From Rhodococcus xishaensis (lineage in GTDB: Bacteria > Actinomycetota > Actinomycetes > Mycobacteriales > Mycobacteriaceae): a stretch of 64,000 nucleotides of DNA. Of this stretch, positions 50,863-59,796 are shown piece by piece. Position 1 is the stretch's first letter, and every line of letters starts with the position of its first letter. The notes beneath the pieces were generated by a model. The model was not told where the DNA came from. It saw nothing but the letters and a program-made list of their open reading frames with translations, and did not search any database. The stretch lies in the NCBI RefSeq assembly GCF_004011825.1, contig NZ_RKLO01000003.1, positions 1 to 64,000 of the forward strand, read 5' to 3'. The position numbers and the translations under genes are program-made.

Positions 50863-51252
50863 GAGAATGGACATCACGCTCATGCCGGCGACATTCGATG
50901 GGCCGATCGGCAGCGGGGGACGCGCCGCGTGTCGCGGCTGTCAACGTCGGGGCTGATCGCGAAGCCTCGGATACCTGCTAAGTGCTTGTTCCTGTTCGCT
51001 GCTTCCGGCCGGGTAGAAGCCCGAGACCGCACCGTTGTCGCTGCTCGTCGAACAACACCCGGTCGGTCGGATGGAACACCGCATGCCGCACCATGCCCCC
51101 AGCGTAGGTTTCCTCGTCGGAAGCGGGCGCGCCGCGTTTCTCGTCGGCGAACAGGCGCTGAAGGTGATCCGAGGCACATTGGCCGTCTGTAACGCCGTCG
51201 ATCCCTACCCCGACAACTCGGACGTCTACGACACATCTTCGGGGATGATCAG
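50863..51252. other. 390-base gap without a convincing gene
   Basis: Open frames exist on both strands, but none has a credible start, ribosome binding site or recognisable family. A minus-strand frame (50978-51328) has a non-low-complexity stretch (DEETYAGGMVRHAVFHPTDRV) that could be a remnant of an old gene. Confidence 0.4.
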
Positions 51253-51627
51253 ATGAAGCGTTCGGGGTTCGTTGTCGCTGGTGTGCTGCTGGCTGTCGGA
51301 TTGGGCGGTGTCGCCACGCCGACAGCAACCGCTCTGGGTTCCAATACCTCGTCAGAGGAACGACCCTACAGTGACGAGTTCCGCCTCCCGTGGGAGCCGG
51401 CCACGCCGACGACCACTCCCGTACTCAGTCCGTTCGGCACAGCCGACATCTACTGCTGGTATGCGGGCGGCTTCACCGGGGTGTATCAGCTTGACCCGTG
51501 GGGTAACAAGCACCGCCTCGCGAGTGGCATGGGCTACTTGGGGAGCGCTGCCGCCAGCGTGAGCAGCGTGCCCCTGCTGGCCCTGCTGCCTCTGCCGTTC
51601 TACGTGTGGGATCTCACAACCCTCTGA
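51253..51627 (+). CDS. Small secreted protein of unknown function
   Basis: 124 residues with a Sec signal (about residues 1-28, ending TATA). The mature part has a Ser/Glu/Pro-rich start, one cysteine (DIYCWYAGGF), and a hydrophobic C-terminal segment (SVSSVPLLALLPLPFYVWDL). No family recognised. It lies 83 bases ahead of the lipoprotein gene on the same strand. Confidence 0.7.
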   Translation: MKRSGFVVAGVLLAVGLGGVATPTATALGSNTSSEERPYSDEFRLPWEPATPTTTPVLSPFGTADIYCWYAGGFTGVYQLDPWGNKHRLASGMGYLGSAAASVSSVPLLALLPLPFYVWDLTTL

Positions 51628-51710
51628 CCGGGGTTTCACGCGGACAACCCTGCCGCGGACCACACACCAACCACTCGATCTGCCCAACTACCCACTTGGA
51701 AGGTTCCACC

Positions 51711-52379
51711 TTGCGAAAGCGACTCACTACGATGGCCACCGGGCTGACCTGTGCAACAGTGGTATTCACTGCCACTGGATGCGGGAGCACCGATGCTCAG
51801 TCGGCTGAGGCCACTGCGAGTGCGCCGGTAACCTCGACCACGACCGCAGCGCCGCAGAGTTCGACCACCACCTCTGTAGCCGCCCCTACCGCAACAATTC
51901 CCGCAGACGCAACTGAACCAGCGCCGAATTCGAACCCGACAATCCCTACCGATGCGGCCCCGCAATCGTCGCAAGCCTCGACATCGGCAGACCTGCTGCT
52001 GACCGACGTGCGGGTCGGTCAGCATCCGGGCTTCGATCGCGTGGTCTATGAGTTCGCCGGTACGGGGACGCCGGGTTGGCGTGCACGCTACGTCGACGGC
52101 GCCTTTCAGGACAACAGTGGCAAGCCGATCTCTGTGGCAGGAGACGGAATTCTGCAGATCTACATCAACCGAATTGCGTTCCCCTCCGGCGACACCGAAA
52201 CCGGTTCGTTTCCCTTGGTCCCAGGAACACCGGGGGGCGTAGTGACCGAGGTGCGGGAAGGAGTCAGCTGGTCCGAGGGTGACATGCAGTCGTTCATTGG
52301 TACTGCTCGTCCCGAACGCCCGTTCACGGTCTTCACGCTCAGCGAGCCTACCCGGGTCGTCGTCGACATCGCCGCGTGA
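51711..52379 (+). CDS. Lipoprotein with an AMIN-like domain
   Basis: 222 residues from TTG, chosen because GGAAGG lies 7 bases upstream and the frame then starts RKRLTTMATGLTC directly with a signal peptide. A weak lipobox (ATGC at residues 19-22) follows. Next is a Thr/Ser/Pro/Ala-rich linker of about 70 residues, then a beta domain (LLLTDVRVGQHPGFDRVVYEFAG to the C-terminal TRVVVDIAA) resembling AMIN-like domains of actinobacterial envelope proteins. Function unknown. Confidence 0.8.
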   Translation: MRKRLTTMATGLTCATVVFTATGCGSTDAQSAEATASAPVTSTTTAAPQSSTTTSVAAPTATIPADATEPAPNSNPTIPTDAAPQSSQASTSADLLLTDVRVGQHPGFDRVVYEFAGTGTPGWRARYVDGAFQDNSGKPISVAGDGILQIYINRIAFPSGDTETGSFPLVPGTPGGVVTEVREGVSWSEGDMQSFIGTARPERPFTVFTLSEPTRVVVDIAA

Positions 52380-52395
52380 ACCAGTCTGGATTCAA

Positions 52396-53379
52396 CTAGG
52401 GCTGGTATTGCCAATCCAGTCGACCGTCGACGATGTCCGGCGCCCATCCTCCGTGAAAGGTGCTACCGGCCTCGAGACTGTCGGCCAGGTCAGTGAGCAT
52501 GGCACTCAGCGATACCCAGCGCGGACCGGCGTCGTCGGCACCGACCTTGTCGAACTCGGTGACGCAGCCATGCAGGGGTCCGGGGCGGGTGTCGACGAAG
52601 AGCAGGTTGCCGTCCCTGCCCGCGAAGGGAATGAACGCGGGTAGGAAGGTTCCGGCGGGCTCACCCGCCGAACTCTCCTCCGCGGATTCGGCACCCATCT
52701 CCTCGTCGATCTCGCCCCACACCTCGAGCTCCATCTTGCGTTCGTCGACGAGTCGGTCGAGATCGAACAGCTCGTGCGCGGGCAACAGCAAACACCAGTT
52801 CTCGCTCCCGATTCCGTCGACGTGCTCGAAGAACTTGACCAGTTCCGCGGGCCAGGTGGCACCGGTGGACTTGGCTGCTTCGGCAATGCGTGTCGGCTGA
52901 GCACCGCTGATACGGACGGAAGCCAGGTGGCTGCGCATCCAGTCCGCGATCCGGGTCCACTGCTCGGTGATCGATCCGGCTGGCGTCGATGACAGGGCTG
53001 GGGTCGATGACAGGGCTGGGGTCGATGACAGAACGGAGGCTGTCGTTGCCGGGGCGACTGAAAGCGACGCCTGCTCCCGCTCTCGGTCCAGTTGCTTCCG
53101 CTCTTGGTCGCGTCGCTTCCGCAGTTCGATGGCCTCTTCGATACGCGCACGCAAGACCTCGTCAGACAGATTCGGGTCGTCGAACCCACTCACCAGACCG
53201 AGGTCATCTCCGAGTTTTACATACGCCACCGGGTTGATCGTCTGCCCGTTCTCGTCCCGGATCACTTCTCGTCCGGCGCCAATGGCTTGGGCCAGTGCCG
53301 ACTCGCGGTCGACGGCAGTCCCGCTACGGCTCACCGTGTTTTGGTTCGCGAGATTCCAGCACGACACCCACCACTCCAT
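52396..53379 (-). CDS. SMI1/KNR4 (SUKH) domain protein
   Basis: 327 residues from ATG with GGAGGGA upstream. The first 70 residues form a small domain (EWWVSCWNLANQNTVSRSG, DLGLVSGFDDPNLSDEVLR), followed by a charged helix (ELRKRRDQERKQLDREREQ), a repeat linker LSSTPA, and a SUKH domain from about residue 170 (WPAELVKFFEHVDGIG, GRDGNLLFVDTRPGPLHGCVTEF). SUKH proteins act in cell-wall regulation in fungi and often as immunity proteins in bacteria; no toxin gene is adjacent, so the role is open. Confidence 0.82.
   Translation of the reverse strand: MEWWVSCWNLANQNTVSRSGTAVDRESALAQAIGAGREVIRDENGQTINPVAYVKLGDDLGLVSGFDDPNLSDEVLRARIEEAIELRKRRDQERKQLDREREQASLSVAPATTASVLSSTPALSSTPALSSTPAGSITEQWTRIADWMRSHLASVRISGAQPTRIAEAAKSTGATWPAELVKFFEHVDGIGSENWCLLLPAHELFDLDRLVDERKMELEVWGEIDEEMGAESAEESSAGEPAGTFLPAFIPFAGRDGNLLFVDTRPGPLHGCVTEFDKVGADDAGPRWVSLSAMLTDLADSLEAGSTFHGGWAPDIVDGRLDWQYQP
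52985..53031. repeat. In-frame 18-base tandem repeat
   Basis: GTCGATGACAGGGCTGGG occurs twice in full and a third time as its first 11 bases. It encodes the LSSTPA linker repeat of the SUKH protein and could vary in number between strains without changing the frame. Confidence 0.85.
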
Positions 53380-53520
53380 CGTCGAGTTTCCCTCCAGCCA
53401 ATTCGAGTGCGTCGACCCTATCTGCGCTGCCGGGCGTGGTCGGACTCTGGTTCCTACATGACTCTTGTCCCTACAAGACGGAGCACACTCGGCGGGCGTA
53501 TGCATAGGGCCTGATGCGGC

Positions 53521-54333
53521 TCAGCGCCGACGCCGGACCGCGCTCCCCAAAGCGCGGTAGCACTCGTCGAGGTCGCGCAGGGCCTTAGCCACCGCCGCCT
53601 GGTCTTCGACACCCTCACGAAGCACCTTTCGCAACAACATCGTGTCGAGATCATCCGGGGCCGAAGCGAACTCGACCTCAGGCAGGTCCGCGTAGCTGAC
53701 GTCGTCTCCGAAGTGGTCGTCGCCGAACTGGCGGGCGCCGCCCGCTGGTGACTCATCCTCGCCGCCGACGGCACGGATGAGTGTGTCGAGGTCGAGTCCG
53801 CGCACCGCGAGCATCGTGATGGGATCGCGGTCGACGCGTTCGGCGAGTAGGTACGCGACCGCGGCGACATGCTTGCAGGGCCACTCAAGGTCGGGGCAGG
53901 TGCAGTCGAAATCGAGCTCACGCCCGCCGTCCGGCGCCAGCATGGGTGCAAGTTCCTGCGGCACTGCCCCGGCGGCGAGCGCGGCGAGCAGTCCGGGTGT
54001 CGACCGGACCGTGTCGACCAGCTCGGCGGTGTGCTCGTCGTCGAGGGTCCCCAGCGTCAACACCGCAGTGAACGGTGCGATCTGGCTACCCTGCACCTCG
54101 CCTGTGACCCGTCCGGCCGCGATGTCGAGGGCGACGACCTGGCCCCCGCGAGCGTAGGTGCGTCCGCGGCTGAGCCGGCCGCTGTCACCGACCTGTTCGA
54201 GCACGTCGATCAGGGCGCGCCCCCACCATCCGCGCGCGAACGCACCGCGCTTGGACGCGGCCTCGACGCCGCCGACCACGGGCCGGCGTTTGCCGAACTC
54301 TGAGAAATCAGGGCGTCCCCGCTGCGGGCTCAT
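53521..54333 (-). CDS. SWIM zinc-finger protein
   Basis: 270 residues. The SWIM motif CxCx(n)CxH is FDCTCPDLEWPCKHVAAVAYLL at about residues 143-164. The N-terminal part (FARGWWGRALIDVLEQVGDSGRLSRGRTYARGGQV) is typical of bacterial SWIM proteins encoded with SNF2 helicases. ATG overlaps the helicase stop as ATGA, so the two proteins are probably made together and may act as one complex on nucleic acid. Confidence 0.9.
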   Translation of the reverse strand: MSPQRGRPDFSEFGKRRPVVGGVEAASKRGAFARGWWGRALIDVLEQVGDSGRLSRGRTYARGGQVVALDIAAGRVTGEVQGSQIAPFTAVLTLGTLDDEHTAELVDTVRSTPGLLAALAAGAVPQELAPMLAPDGGRELDFDCTCPDLEWPCKHVAAVAYLLAERVDRDPITMLAVRGLDLDTLIRAVGGEDESPAGGARQFGDDHFGDDVSYADLPEVEFASAPDDLDTMLLRKVLREGVEDQAAVAKALRDLDECYRALGSAVRRRR

Positions 54334-57152
54334 TCGCCGACCGCTTCATCGCCGAGCGTCAACAGGTCGTGGAGCTGATCGGTGCTCATCTCCGTGATCC
54401 ATCGCTCACCGGTCCCGATAGCAAGATCCGCGAGCTCCTGCTTGTTCGAAATCATCGCGTCGATCCGCTCCTCGAGTGTGCCGACGCACACCAGCTTGCG
54501 GACCTGGACGTCGCGGCGCTGACCAATCCTGAAGGCTCGATCGGTGGCCTGGTTCTCCACCGCTGGATTCCACCAGCGATCCAGGTGCACAACGTGATTA
54601 GCTGCAGTCAGATTGAGGCCCGTTCCGCCGGCCTTGAGTGAGAGCAGCATGATCGGCGGTCCGCCCGTGCCCTGGAACCGTTCGACCATCCGGTCGCGGC
54701 GTGCCTTCGGGACGCCGCCGTGCAGGAACGGCACATCGACACCGAACCGCTCCGACAGGTAGGGCTCCACGAGATCCCCGAACTCCCGGAACTGCGTGAA
54801 CAGCAGGGCTCGCTCACCGTCTGCGGTCACCGCGTCGAGTATGTCCTCGACGAGACCAAGCTTGCCGGACCTGTGCCGACCGCGGCGCAACACCCCGGAC
54901 CCGTCGCCCAGGAAATGCGCCGGATGGTTGCACACCTGCTTGAGCCGGGTGAGCGCGGAGAGAACCGCACCCTTGCGCTGCATGCCCTCGGTGTCCTTGA
55001 TCTTCTTGAGCATGTCGTCGACGACCGCCCGGTACAGCGCGGCCTGCTCGACAGTGAGGTTCGCCCGCACCGTCATCTCCTGCTTGTCCGGCAGATCTGA
55101 GATCACGGCGGGATCGGTCTTGACGCGCCGCAGGATGAACGGCGCCGTCACTGCCCGCAGCCGTGAGACGGCGGCCTCATCGTGCTCGCGTTCGATCGGT
55201 ACAGCGAACCGGGCCCGGAAGGCCTGTGGGCTGCCGAGCATCCCGCGGTTGACGAAGTCGAGGATCGACCGCAGCTCGTCGAGCCGGTTCTCTACCGGGG
55301 TTCCGGTGAGCGCGACGCGGTGCTCTGCCGGGATCGCACGGGCCGCACGTGCCTGTGCGGTTGCCGAGTTCTTGATGTGCTGCGCCTCGTCGAGCACCAC
55401 CCGGCGCCACGTTTGCTCCCCCAGCACTGCGGCATCGCGGGCGAGCAGCGAGTACGTGGTGATCACCAGATCGCTGGTTCGTACCGCGGCGGCCATCTCC
55501 TCACCGCGGTTGCGGTCGGCGCCGTGGTGCACGTGCACCCGCAAGTCCGGGACGAACCTGGCGGCCTCGCGCTGCCAGTTGCCCACCACCGACATCGGGC
55601 ACACCAACAGGGTCGACTTACCGGACCGCTCGTGGGCGAGCAGAGCGAGCAGCTGCAGCGTCTTGCCGAGACCCATGTCGTCGGCGAGGACGGCGCCGAG
55701 TCCGGCCTCGCTCATGAACGCGAGCCAGTCCAGGCCTCGCTGCTGGTAGGGGCGCAAGCCGGCCTGGAGGCCGGGCGGTTTCGGGACCGGCGACGGTTCG
55801 AGGGTGCCGTCGAGCAGGGTGCCGACCCACCCGGTGGCCTCTACCTCCTGCACCGGGACCGGTGGCCGTTCCGCCTCGGTCAACTGACCCAGCAAGCCGC
55901 CCAGCGTACCCTCGGCACCCGAATTCCGTTGCGTCACGTAGCGGGCCGCCTGCGCGAGCACGGCTGCGTCCGCCTGCACCCACTGGCCCCGCAGCCGCAC
56001 CAGATCGCTCTGGGTGTTCGCGAGCCGGGTCAGCTCGTCCGCGGTGAGAACCATGTCACCAAGCGCGAGTTCCCAGTCGTACCCGATGATCTCGTTCATG
56101 CCGACCGCGCGTTCCTCTGCGGCGGGTGCCGGTGGCGACGACACCCGAACACGCAACGACGGCGAGACCACCGCCCACGCCCGGGGTAGGAGCAGAGTGA
56201 TGCCGGAGTGCTGCAGCGCCCGTGCTCCGTGCAACACGAGGTCGGTGACGACGGCCGTCGGCAGCAACAGATCGAGGCCGTCCGGGTCGGAGGGCAGGTC
56301 CCGGAGCCTCGGATAGGCCGCGACGGCGGCGGCGAGCTTGCGGACCCCGACCTCGAGCAGCCGGGCTTCGGTGCGGTGCAGCAGGATCGGCGACGGCGCC
56401 TCTCCCTCGGGTCGCAGGCAGACCTGCAGCCGCCACAGGGCGTCGTCGTCGGGGTCGGTCTCGGGGTCGGGCTCGACTAGCCGCAGCACCAGTTCAGGCT
56501 CGTCGACGGTGAGACTCTCCCGCCAGGCATCGAGCCCGGTCGCCATCCGGTGGTTGCCATCGTCGTACGGTTCGCCGCGAAGCAACGCCCGCAGCAGCGG
56601 GTGCTCGGAGTCCCGGTCCCCCAGCAGATGCCGCACCACCGCATCGGCGAGTTCGCCGACGAAGTCGTCGAGGATCTCGCGCGGAGTGCCCTCGAACCGC
56701 TGCACCGGCGGCATCGCGGCCGCCATCTCGGCCAGCCACGCACGCTGGCGCTCGCCGCCGAGCAGTCGCCACCTGGGCCACCAGTGCCCCTCCGTCCGGC
56801 ACAGTTCGGGTACCACACGTCCGGCCCGCGCCCACGTTTCGACACCGCGCGCCACATGCGTGAGGTAGCGCAGGTCCCCCGAGACGTCACGGGCGTCGTC
56901 GGGGACCGCTAGCAGGACATCGGCGGCCTCGGCCGGCGCGAGCGCAAGTACAGGTACCCGTTCCGCACGCACCCCGACCGCGTCGGGAAAGTGGATCGTG
57001 TGGTGCCTGCGGAAGCGGCGGCGCAGGACGTGCCCGAGCGGTTCGGGCAGATCGAGCAGATCGGACCCAGGACCTCGCCACAGCAGGAGACCCGCCCCCG
57101 GCGACCAGAGCCCGTGCAGCATGCGGTCCATCCAACCAGCCGCCGCCGACAT
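54330..57152 (-). CDS. SNF2-family helicase
   Basis: 940 residues. The N-terminal half (to about 430) is the SNF2-associated region of bacterial HelZ-like proteins. The ATPase core follows: RPYQQRGLDWLAFM, ADDMGLGKTLQLLALL (about residue 490), LDEAQHIKN (about 585), ALTGTPVENRLDELRSI, LFTQFREFGDLVEPYL, and SLKAGGTGLNLTAANHVVHLDRWWNPAVENQATDRAFRIGQ. Such enzymes translocate on double-stranded DNA. Its biological role in actinobacteria is unclear; DNA repair or anti-phage functions have been discussed for related pairs. Confidence 0.93.
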   Translation of the reverse strand: MSAAAGWMDRMLHGLWSPGAGLLLWRGPGSDLLDLPEPLGHVLRRRFRRHHTIHFPDAVGVRAERVPVLALAPAEAADVLLAVPDDARDVSGDLRYLTHVARGVETWARAGRVVPELCRTEGHWWPRWRLLGGERQRAWLAEMAAAMPPVQRFEGTPREILDDFVGELADAVVRHLLGDRDSEHPLLRALLRGEPYDDGNHRMATGLDAWRESLTVDEPELVLRLVEPDPETDPDDDALWRLQVCLRPEGEAPSPILLHRTEARLLEVGVRKLAAAVAAYPRLRDLPSDPDGLDLLLPTAVVTDLVLHGARALQHSGITLLLPRAWAVVSPSLRVRVSSPPAPAAEERAVGMNEIIGYDWELALGDMVLTADELTRLANTQSDLVRLRGQWVQADAAVLAQAARYVTQRNSGAEGTLGGLLGQLTEAERPPVPVQEVEATGWVGTLLDGTLEPSPVPKPPGLQAGLRPYQQRGLDWLAFMSEAGLGAVLADDMGLGKTLQLLALLAHERSGKSTLLVCPMSVVGNWQREAARFVPDLRVHVHHGADRNRGEEMAAAVRTSDLVITTYSLLARDAAVLGEQTWRRVVLDEAQHIKNSATAQARAARAIPAEHRVALTGTPVENRLDELRSILDFVNRGMLGSPQAFRARFAVPIEREHDEAAVSRLRAVTAPFILRRVKTDPAVISDLPDKQEMTVRANLTVEQAALYRAVVDDMLKKIKDTEGMQRKGAVLSALTRLKQVCNHPAHFLGDGSGVLRRGRHRSGKLGLVEDILDAVTADGERALLFTQFREFGDLVEPYLSERFGVDVPFLHGGVPKARRDRMVERFQGTGGPPIMLLSLKAGGTGLNLTAANHVVHLDRWWNPAVENQATDRAFRIGQRRDVQVRKLVCVGTLEERIDAMISNKQELADLAIGTGERWITEMSTDQLHDLLTLGDEAVGE

Positions 57153-57192
57153 ACCTGGAGTTCACCCCGCCACCAGGCCATACTAGGCGCAG

Positions 57193-57531
57193 GTGGAAGG
57201 CGGGGTGCTGGACATGACGATCATGCTTCAGGTCTTCGAACAGGTGTACTCGCCCACGACACCCTGGCAGCACCGCAAGATTGCGTTCATCGATGCCGAC
57301 CACATCGTCGCAATGCGACTCGACGGCCAGTCCGGAGTGTGGCTCGACGTCACCAAGCAGGGCGAATCGCACCGGTTGGCCACCACACGGTCCGCGGCGG
57401 AGGCCTGCTACTTCCTGCTGAGCGTCTTCGGCAAGATCGCCGAATGCCAACAGAAGGGCGGATCGTGGATCATCGGGCACGACGGCTTCGACGCCGCCAC
57501 GATCCATGCCGCAAAGTTCCCGCTTTCCTGA
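57193..57531 (+). CDS. Small cytosolic protein of unknown function
   Basis: Up to 112 residues from GTG at 57193; GTG at 57205 (GGAAGG 4 bases upstream) and ATG at 57214 are also possible. Compact alpha/beta-type sequence with IAFIDADHIVAMRLDGQSGVWLDV and a C-terminal GSWIIGHDGFDAATIHAAKF. No family recognised. Divergent from the SNF2 gene with a 40-base gap. Confidence 0.65.
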   Translation: MEGGVLDMTIMLQVFEQVYSPTTPWQHRKIAFIDADHIVAMRLDGQSGVWLDVTKQGESHRLATTRSAAEACYFLLSVFGKIAECQQKGGSWIIGHDGFDAATIHAAKFPLS

Positions 57532-57609
57532 CATGCGCTGTCGGTGCCGTCCGGCACACTGCCACCGACTGGTGTGATCGGGAGGGGCAGTCATGGGGGG
57601 ATTCAGTCG

Positions 57610-58317
57610 ATGGGGGTATTGACGAGGGTCGCGCTGTGCGTCGCGGCAGCCGCGCTCGCATTCGGGTTTTCATCGTGTGCCCTCGGTCCGGACGCGCCGG
57701 GACCGGCCCCGGGCAGCCCCTCCCGAGCGGCCGTCGACGACCTGCTCGCCCGGGTCGCGGTCGTGCCGGTGCGGCCCGATGTTCCGGGCTACGAGCGTGG
57801 TTGCCGGGCCGGTCAGGCATGCGTGTTCGGGCCGTCCTGGTCCGACGACCACTCGGGCCGCGGCGGCCACGACGGCTGCGATACTCGCAACAACGTGCTC
57901 TCGGTCGACCTCACCGACGTCGCCTTCCGCCAAGGCAGCCACGACTGCGTCGTGGTGTCCGGAACGCTCGCCGACCCGTACTCGGGCCATCGGATCGATT
58001 TCACCAAACAGGACGCGAATTCCGTGCAGATCGACCACGTGTATCCGCTCGCCGCGGCGTGGGACTTGGGAGCTGCCGCGTGGTCACCGGAGCGACGCCG
58101 CGACTTCGCGAACGACACCACCTACAACCTGCTTGCGGTCGGTGGGCCCGAGAACCAGGCCAAACGCGACAGCACACCGTCGGAGTGGCTGCCACCCGAG
58201 CCCGCTAACCACTGCTTCTACGTCGGCAAGTATCTGAGCGTCGCGGTGCGCTACGAGCTGCCGATCACCGCCGCAGATCGCGACACGATCGAGACTGTCG
58301 CGACGAGGTGCCCGTGA
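57610..58317 (+). CDS. Secreted HNH nuclease-like protein (DUF1524)
   Basis: 235 residues. N-terminal signal MGVLTRVALCVAAAALAFGFSSC, possibly a lipoprotein signal with Cys23. The domain is DUF1524-type HNH: cysteines in ERGCRAGQACVFG and GCDTRNNVLS, IDHVYPLAAAWDLGA with the His-containing catalytic motif, and NDTTYNLLAVGGPENQAKRDSTPSEWLPP. Likely a surface or secreted DNase or RNase; nutrient use or competition is possible. Its stop overlaps the start of the next gene as GTGA. Confidence 0.85.
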   Translation: MGVLTRVALCVAAAALAFGFSSCALGPDAPGPAPGSPSRAAVDDLLARVAVVPVRPDVPGYERGCRAGQACVFGPSWSDDHSGRGGHDGCDTRNNVLSVDLTDVAFRQGSHDCVVVSGTLADPYSGHRIDFTKQDANSVQIDHVYPLAAAWDLGAAAWSPERRRDFANDTTYNLLAVGGPENQAKRDSTPSEWLPPEPANHCFYVGKYLSVAVRYELPITAADRDTIETVATRCP

Positions 58318-59201
58318 CGAGTCAGCCACATGAGCGCGTACCGCCGATTAGCGTGGACGAGGTGAGCCGCACGATCACCGAAGCAGTCACGAAGGACACC
58401 CGGCTGTGCATGTCGCTGTCGGGTCGGCCGAGCAACATTGGTACCCGCTTCCACAACTACCTCTACGACGAACTCGGCCTCGACTTCGTCTACAAGGCGA
58501 TGACGACAACCGACCTGGCTTCCGCGATCGGCGGCATCCGCGCCCTCGGGATCCGCGGATGTGGGGTGTCGATGCCGTTCAAGGAGGCGTGCATCGAGCA
58601 CGTCGACGTGGTTCATCCGTCGGCGTCCGCGATCGACTCGGTGAACACGATCGTCAACGAGGACGGCGAACTTCACGCGTACAATACCGACTACCAAGCC
58701 GTCACCGATCTCCTCCGCCGGGCGGAACTGAGTCCCGACCTTGCAGTCGCTGTCGCGGGCAGCGGCGGAATGGCAAAGGCTGTCGTAGCAGCTTTGCGGG
58801 ACAGCGGATTCCACTCGGTCACCGTGGTCGCACGCAATCAGCAAACTGGGTCTGCGTTGGCGCAGACATACGGCTTCGAATGGCGGCCCGACCTCGGCGA
58901 GGCGCGCCCTCAACTACTCGTCAACGCCACCCCGATCGGCATGGCCGACGGACCCGACCGCGAGACCGCGCACGGACTGCCGTTCCCCGAGGCCGCGGTC
59001 CTCGCGGCGAGGTCGGTGTTCGACGTGGTCGCGACCCCACCGGACACCCCGCTGGTCCGAATGGCCACCTCGCACCACAAGACCGTGATCACGGGCGCTG
59101 AGGTGATCGCGCTGCAAGCGGCCGAACAGTTCGCGCTCTACACCGGGGTACGGCCGACCTCCGACCAGATCCGGCGAGCGTCCGAATTCTCGAGGTCCTA
59201 G
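58314..59201 (+). CDS. Shikimate dehydrogenase-like protein
   Basis: 295 residues from GTG at 58314. AroE fold: MSLSGRPSNIGTRFHNYLYDELGLDFVYKAM, the catalytic-lysine segment CGVSMPFKEACIEHVD, NTDYQAVTDLL (true AroE has NTDG), and the cofactor loop VAGSGGMAKAVVAAL. The altered first block (SGRPSN in place of the usual SxSP) suggests a paralogue with another substrate, not the housekeeping AroE. It is encoded between the HNH protein and DUF6328 genes with no gaps. Confidence 0.85.
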   Translation: MTSQPHERVPPISVDEVSRTITEAVTKDTRLCMSLSGRPSNIGTRFHNYLYDELGLDFVYKAMTTTDLASAIGGIRALGIRGCGVSMPFKEACIEHVDVVHPSASAIDSVNTIVNEDGELHAYNTDYQAVTDLLRRAELSPDLAVAVAGSGGMAKAVVAALRDSGFHSVTVVARNQQTGSALAQTYGFEWRPDLGEARPQLLVNATPIGMADGPDRETAHGLPFPEAAVLAARSVFDVVATPPDTPLVRMATSHHKTVITGAEVIALQAAEQFALYTGVRPTSDQIRRASEFSRS

Positions 59202-59714
59202 ATGTCGGAGAAGTCGCAGCTGCCGCCGAGCGAACCGGACGAGTCACCGAGTGAATCGGACGAGTCACCGAGCGCCCGTCTGGCACGCAACTTCGCTGAA
59301 CTCTTGCAAGAACTCCGCGTTCAACAGGCAGGCGTGCAGATCCTGTTCGCGTTCCTGCTGGCCATCGTGTTCACCGAGCAGTACCCGGAACAGTCTCTGT
59401 ACGTGCGGGGCCTGCACCTGGTGACGATGCTGTGCGCGGCTGCGTCCTCGGTGCTGCTGATCGCCCCGGCGGTGTGGCATCGCATCCTGTTCCGGCAACA
59501 ACGACGCGAGGACATCCTGCGACAGGCGAACCGGTGCTCGCTCGCCGGCTCGATCTTCCTCGCGGCGACAATGATCGGGACGGTGCTGATTGTCGCCGAG
59601 CTCGCGGTCGGCGGCTGGGGTGCGAAGCTCATCGGGTCGATCACGGCGGTCGTGTTCGCCGGGTTGTGGTTCATCGTGCCCGCGTTCCTCCGGCACGACG
59701 ACGAGCTTCGGTAG
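59202..59714 (+). CDS. DUF6328 membrane protein
   Basis: 170 residues. Acidic Ser/Pro/Asp/Glu-rich N-terminus with a repeated ESDESPS element, then RLARNFAELLQELRVQQAGVQILFAFLL, typical of DUF6328, with four membrane helices in pairs. Function unknown. Starts directly at the base after the stop of the AroE-like gene. Confidence 0.8.
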   Translation: MSEKSQLPPSEPDESPSESDESPSARLARNFAELLQELRVQQAGVQILFAFLLAIVFTEQYPEQSLYVRGLHLVTMLCAAASSVLLIAPAVWHRILFRQQRREDILRQANRCSLAGSIFLAATMIGTVLIVAELAVGGWGAKLIGSITAVVFAGLWFIVPAFLRHDDELR

Positions 59715-59724
59715 ACGGCTCCGG

Positions 59725-59771
59725 GGCCGCTGACGTCGAGTCGGAGATGGCCCGCCGGGGCCTCAGCGGCC
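59725..59771. terminator. Possible terminator between convergent genes
   Basis: GGCCGCTGA pairs with TCAGCGGCC (59763-59771) over a 29-base loop that contains further G/C-rich pairing, between the DUF6328 and lipase genes. Confidence 0.4.
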
Positions 59772-59796
59772 GGTGGTCGTGGAAAGCGATCGTCTG

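Noticed and set aside
50978-51328. 116-codon minus-strand frame in the 390-base gap
   Set aside because: No ribosome binding site, poor start, and it overlaps the signal peptide of the plus-strand gene; at most a remnant.
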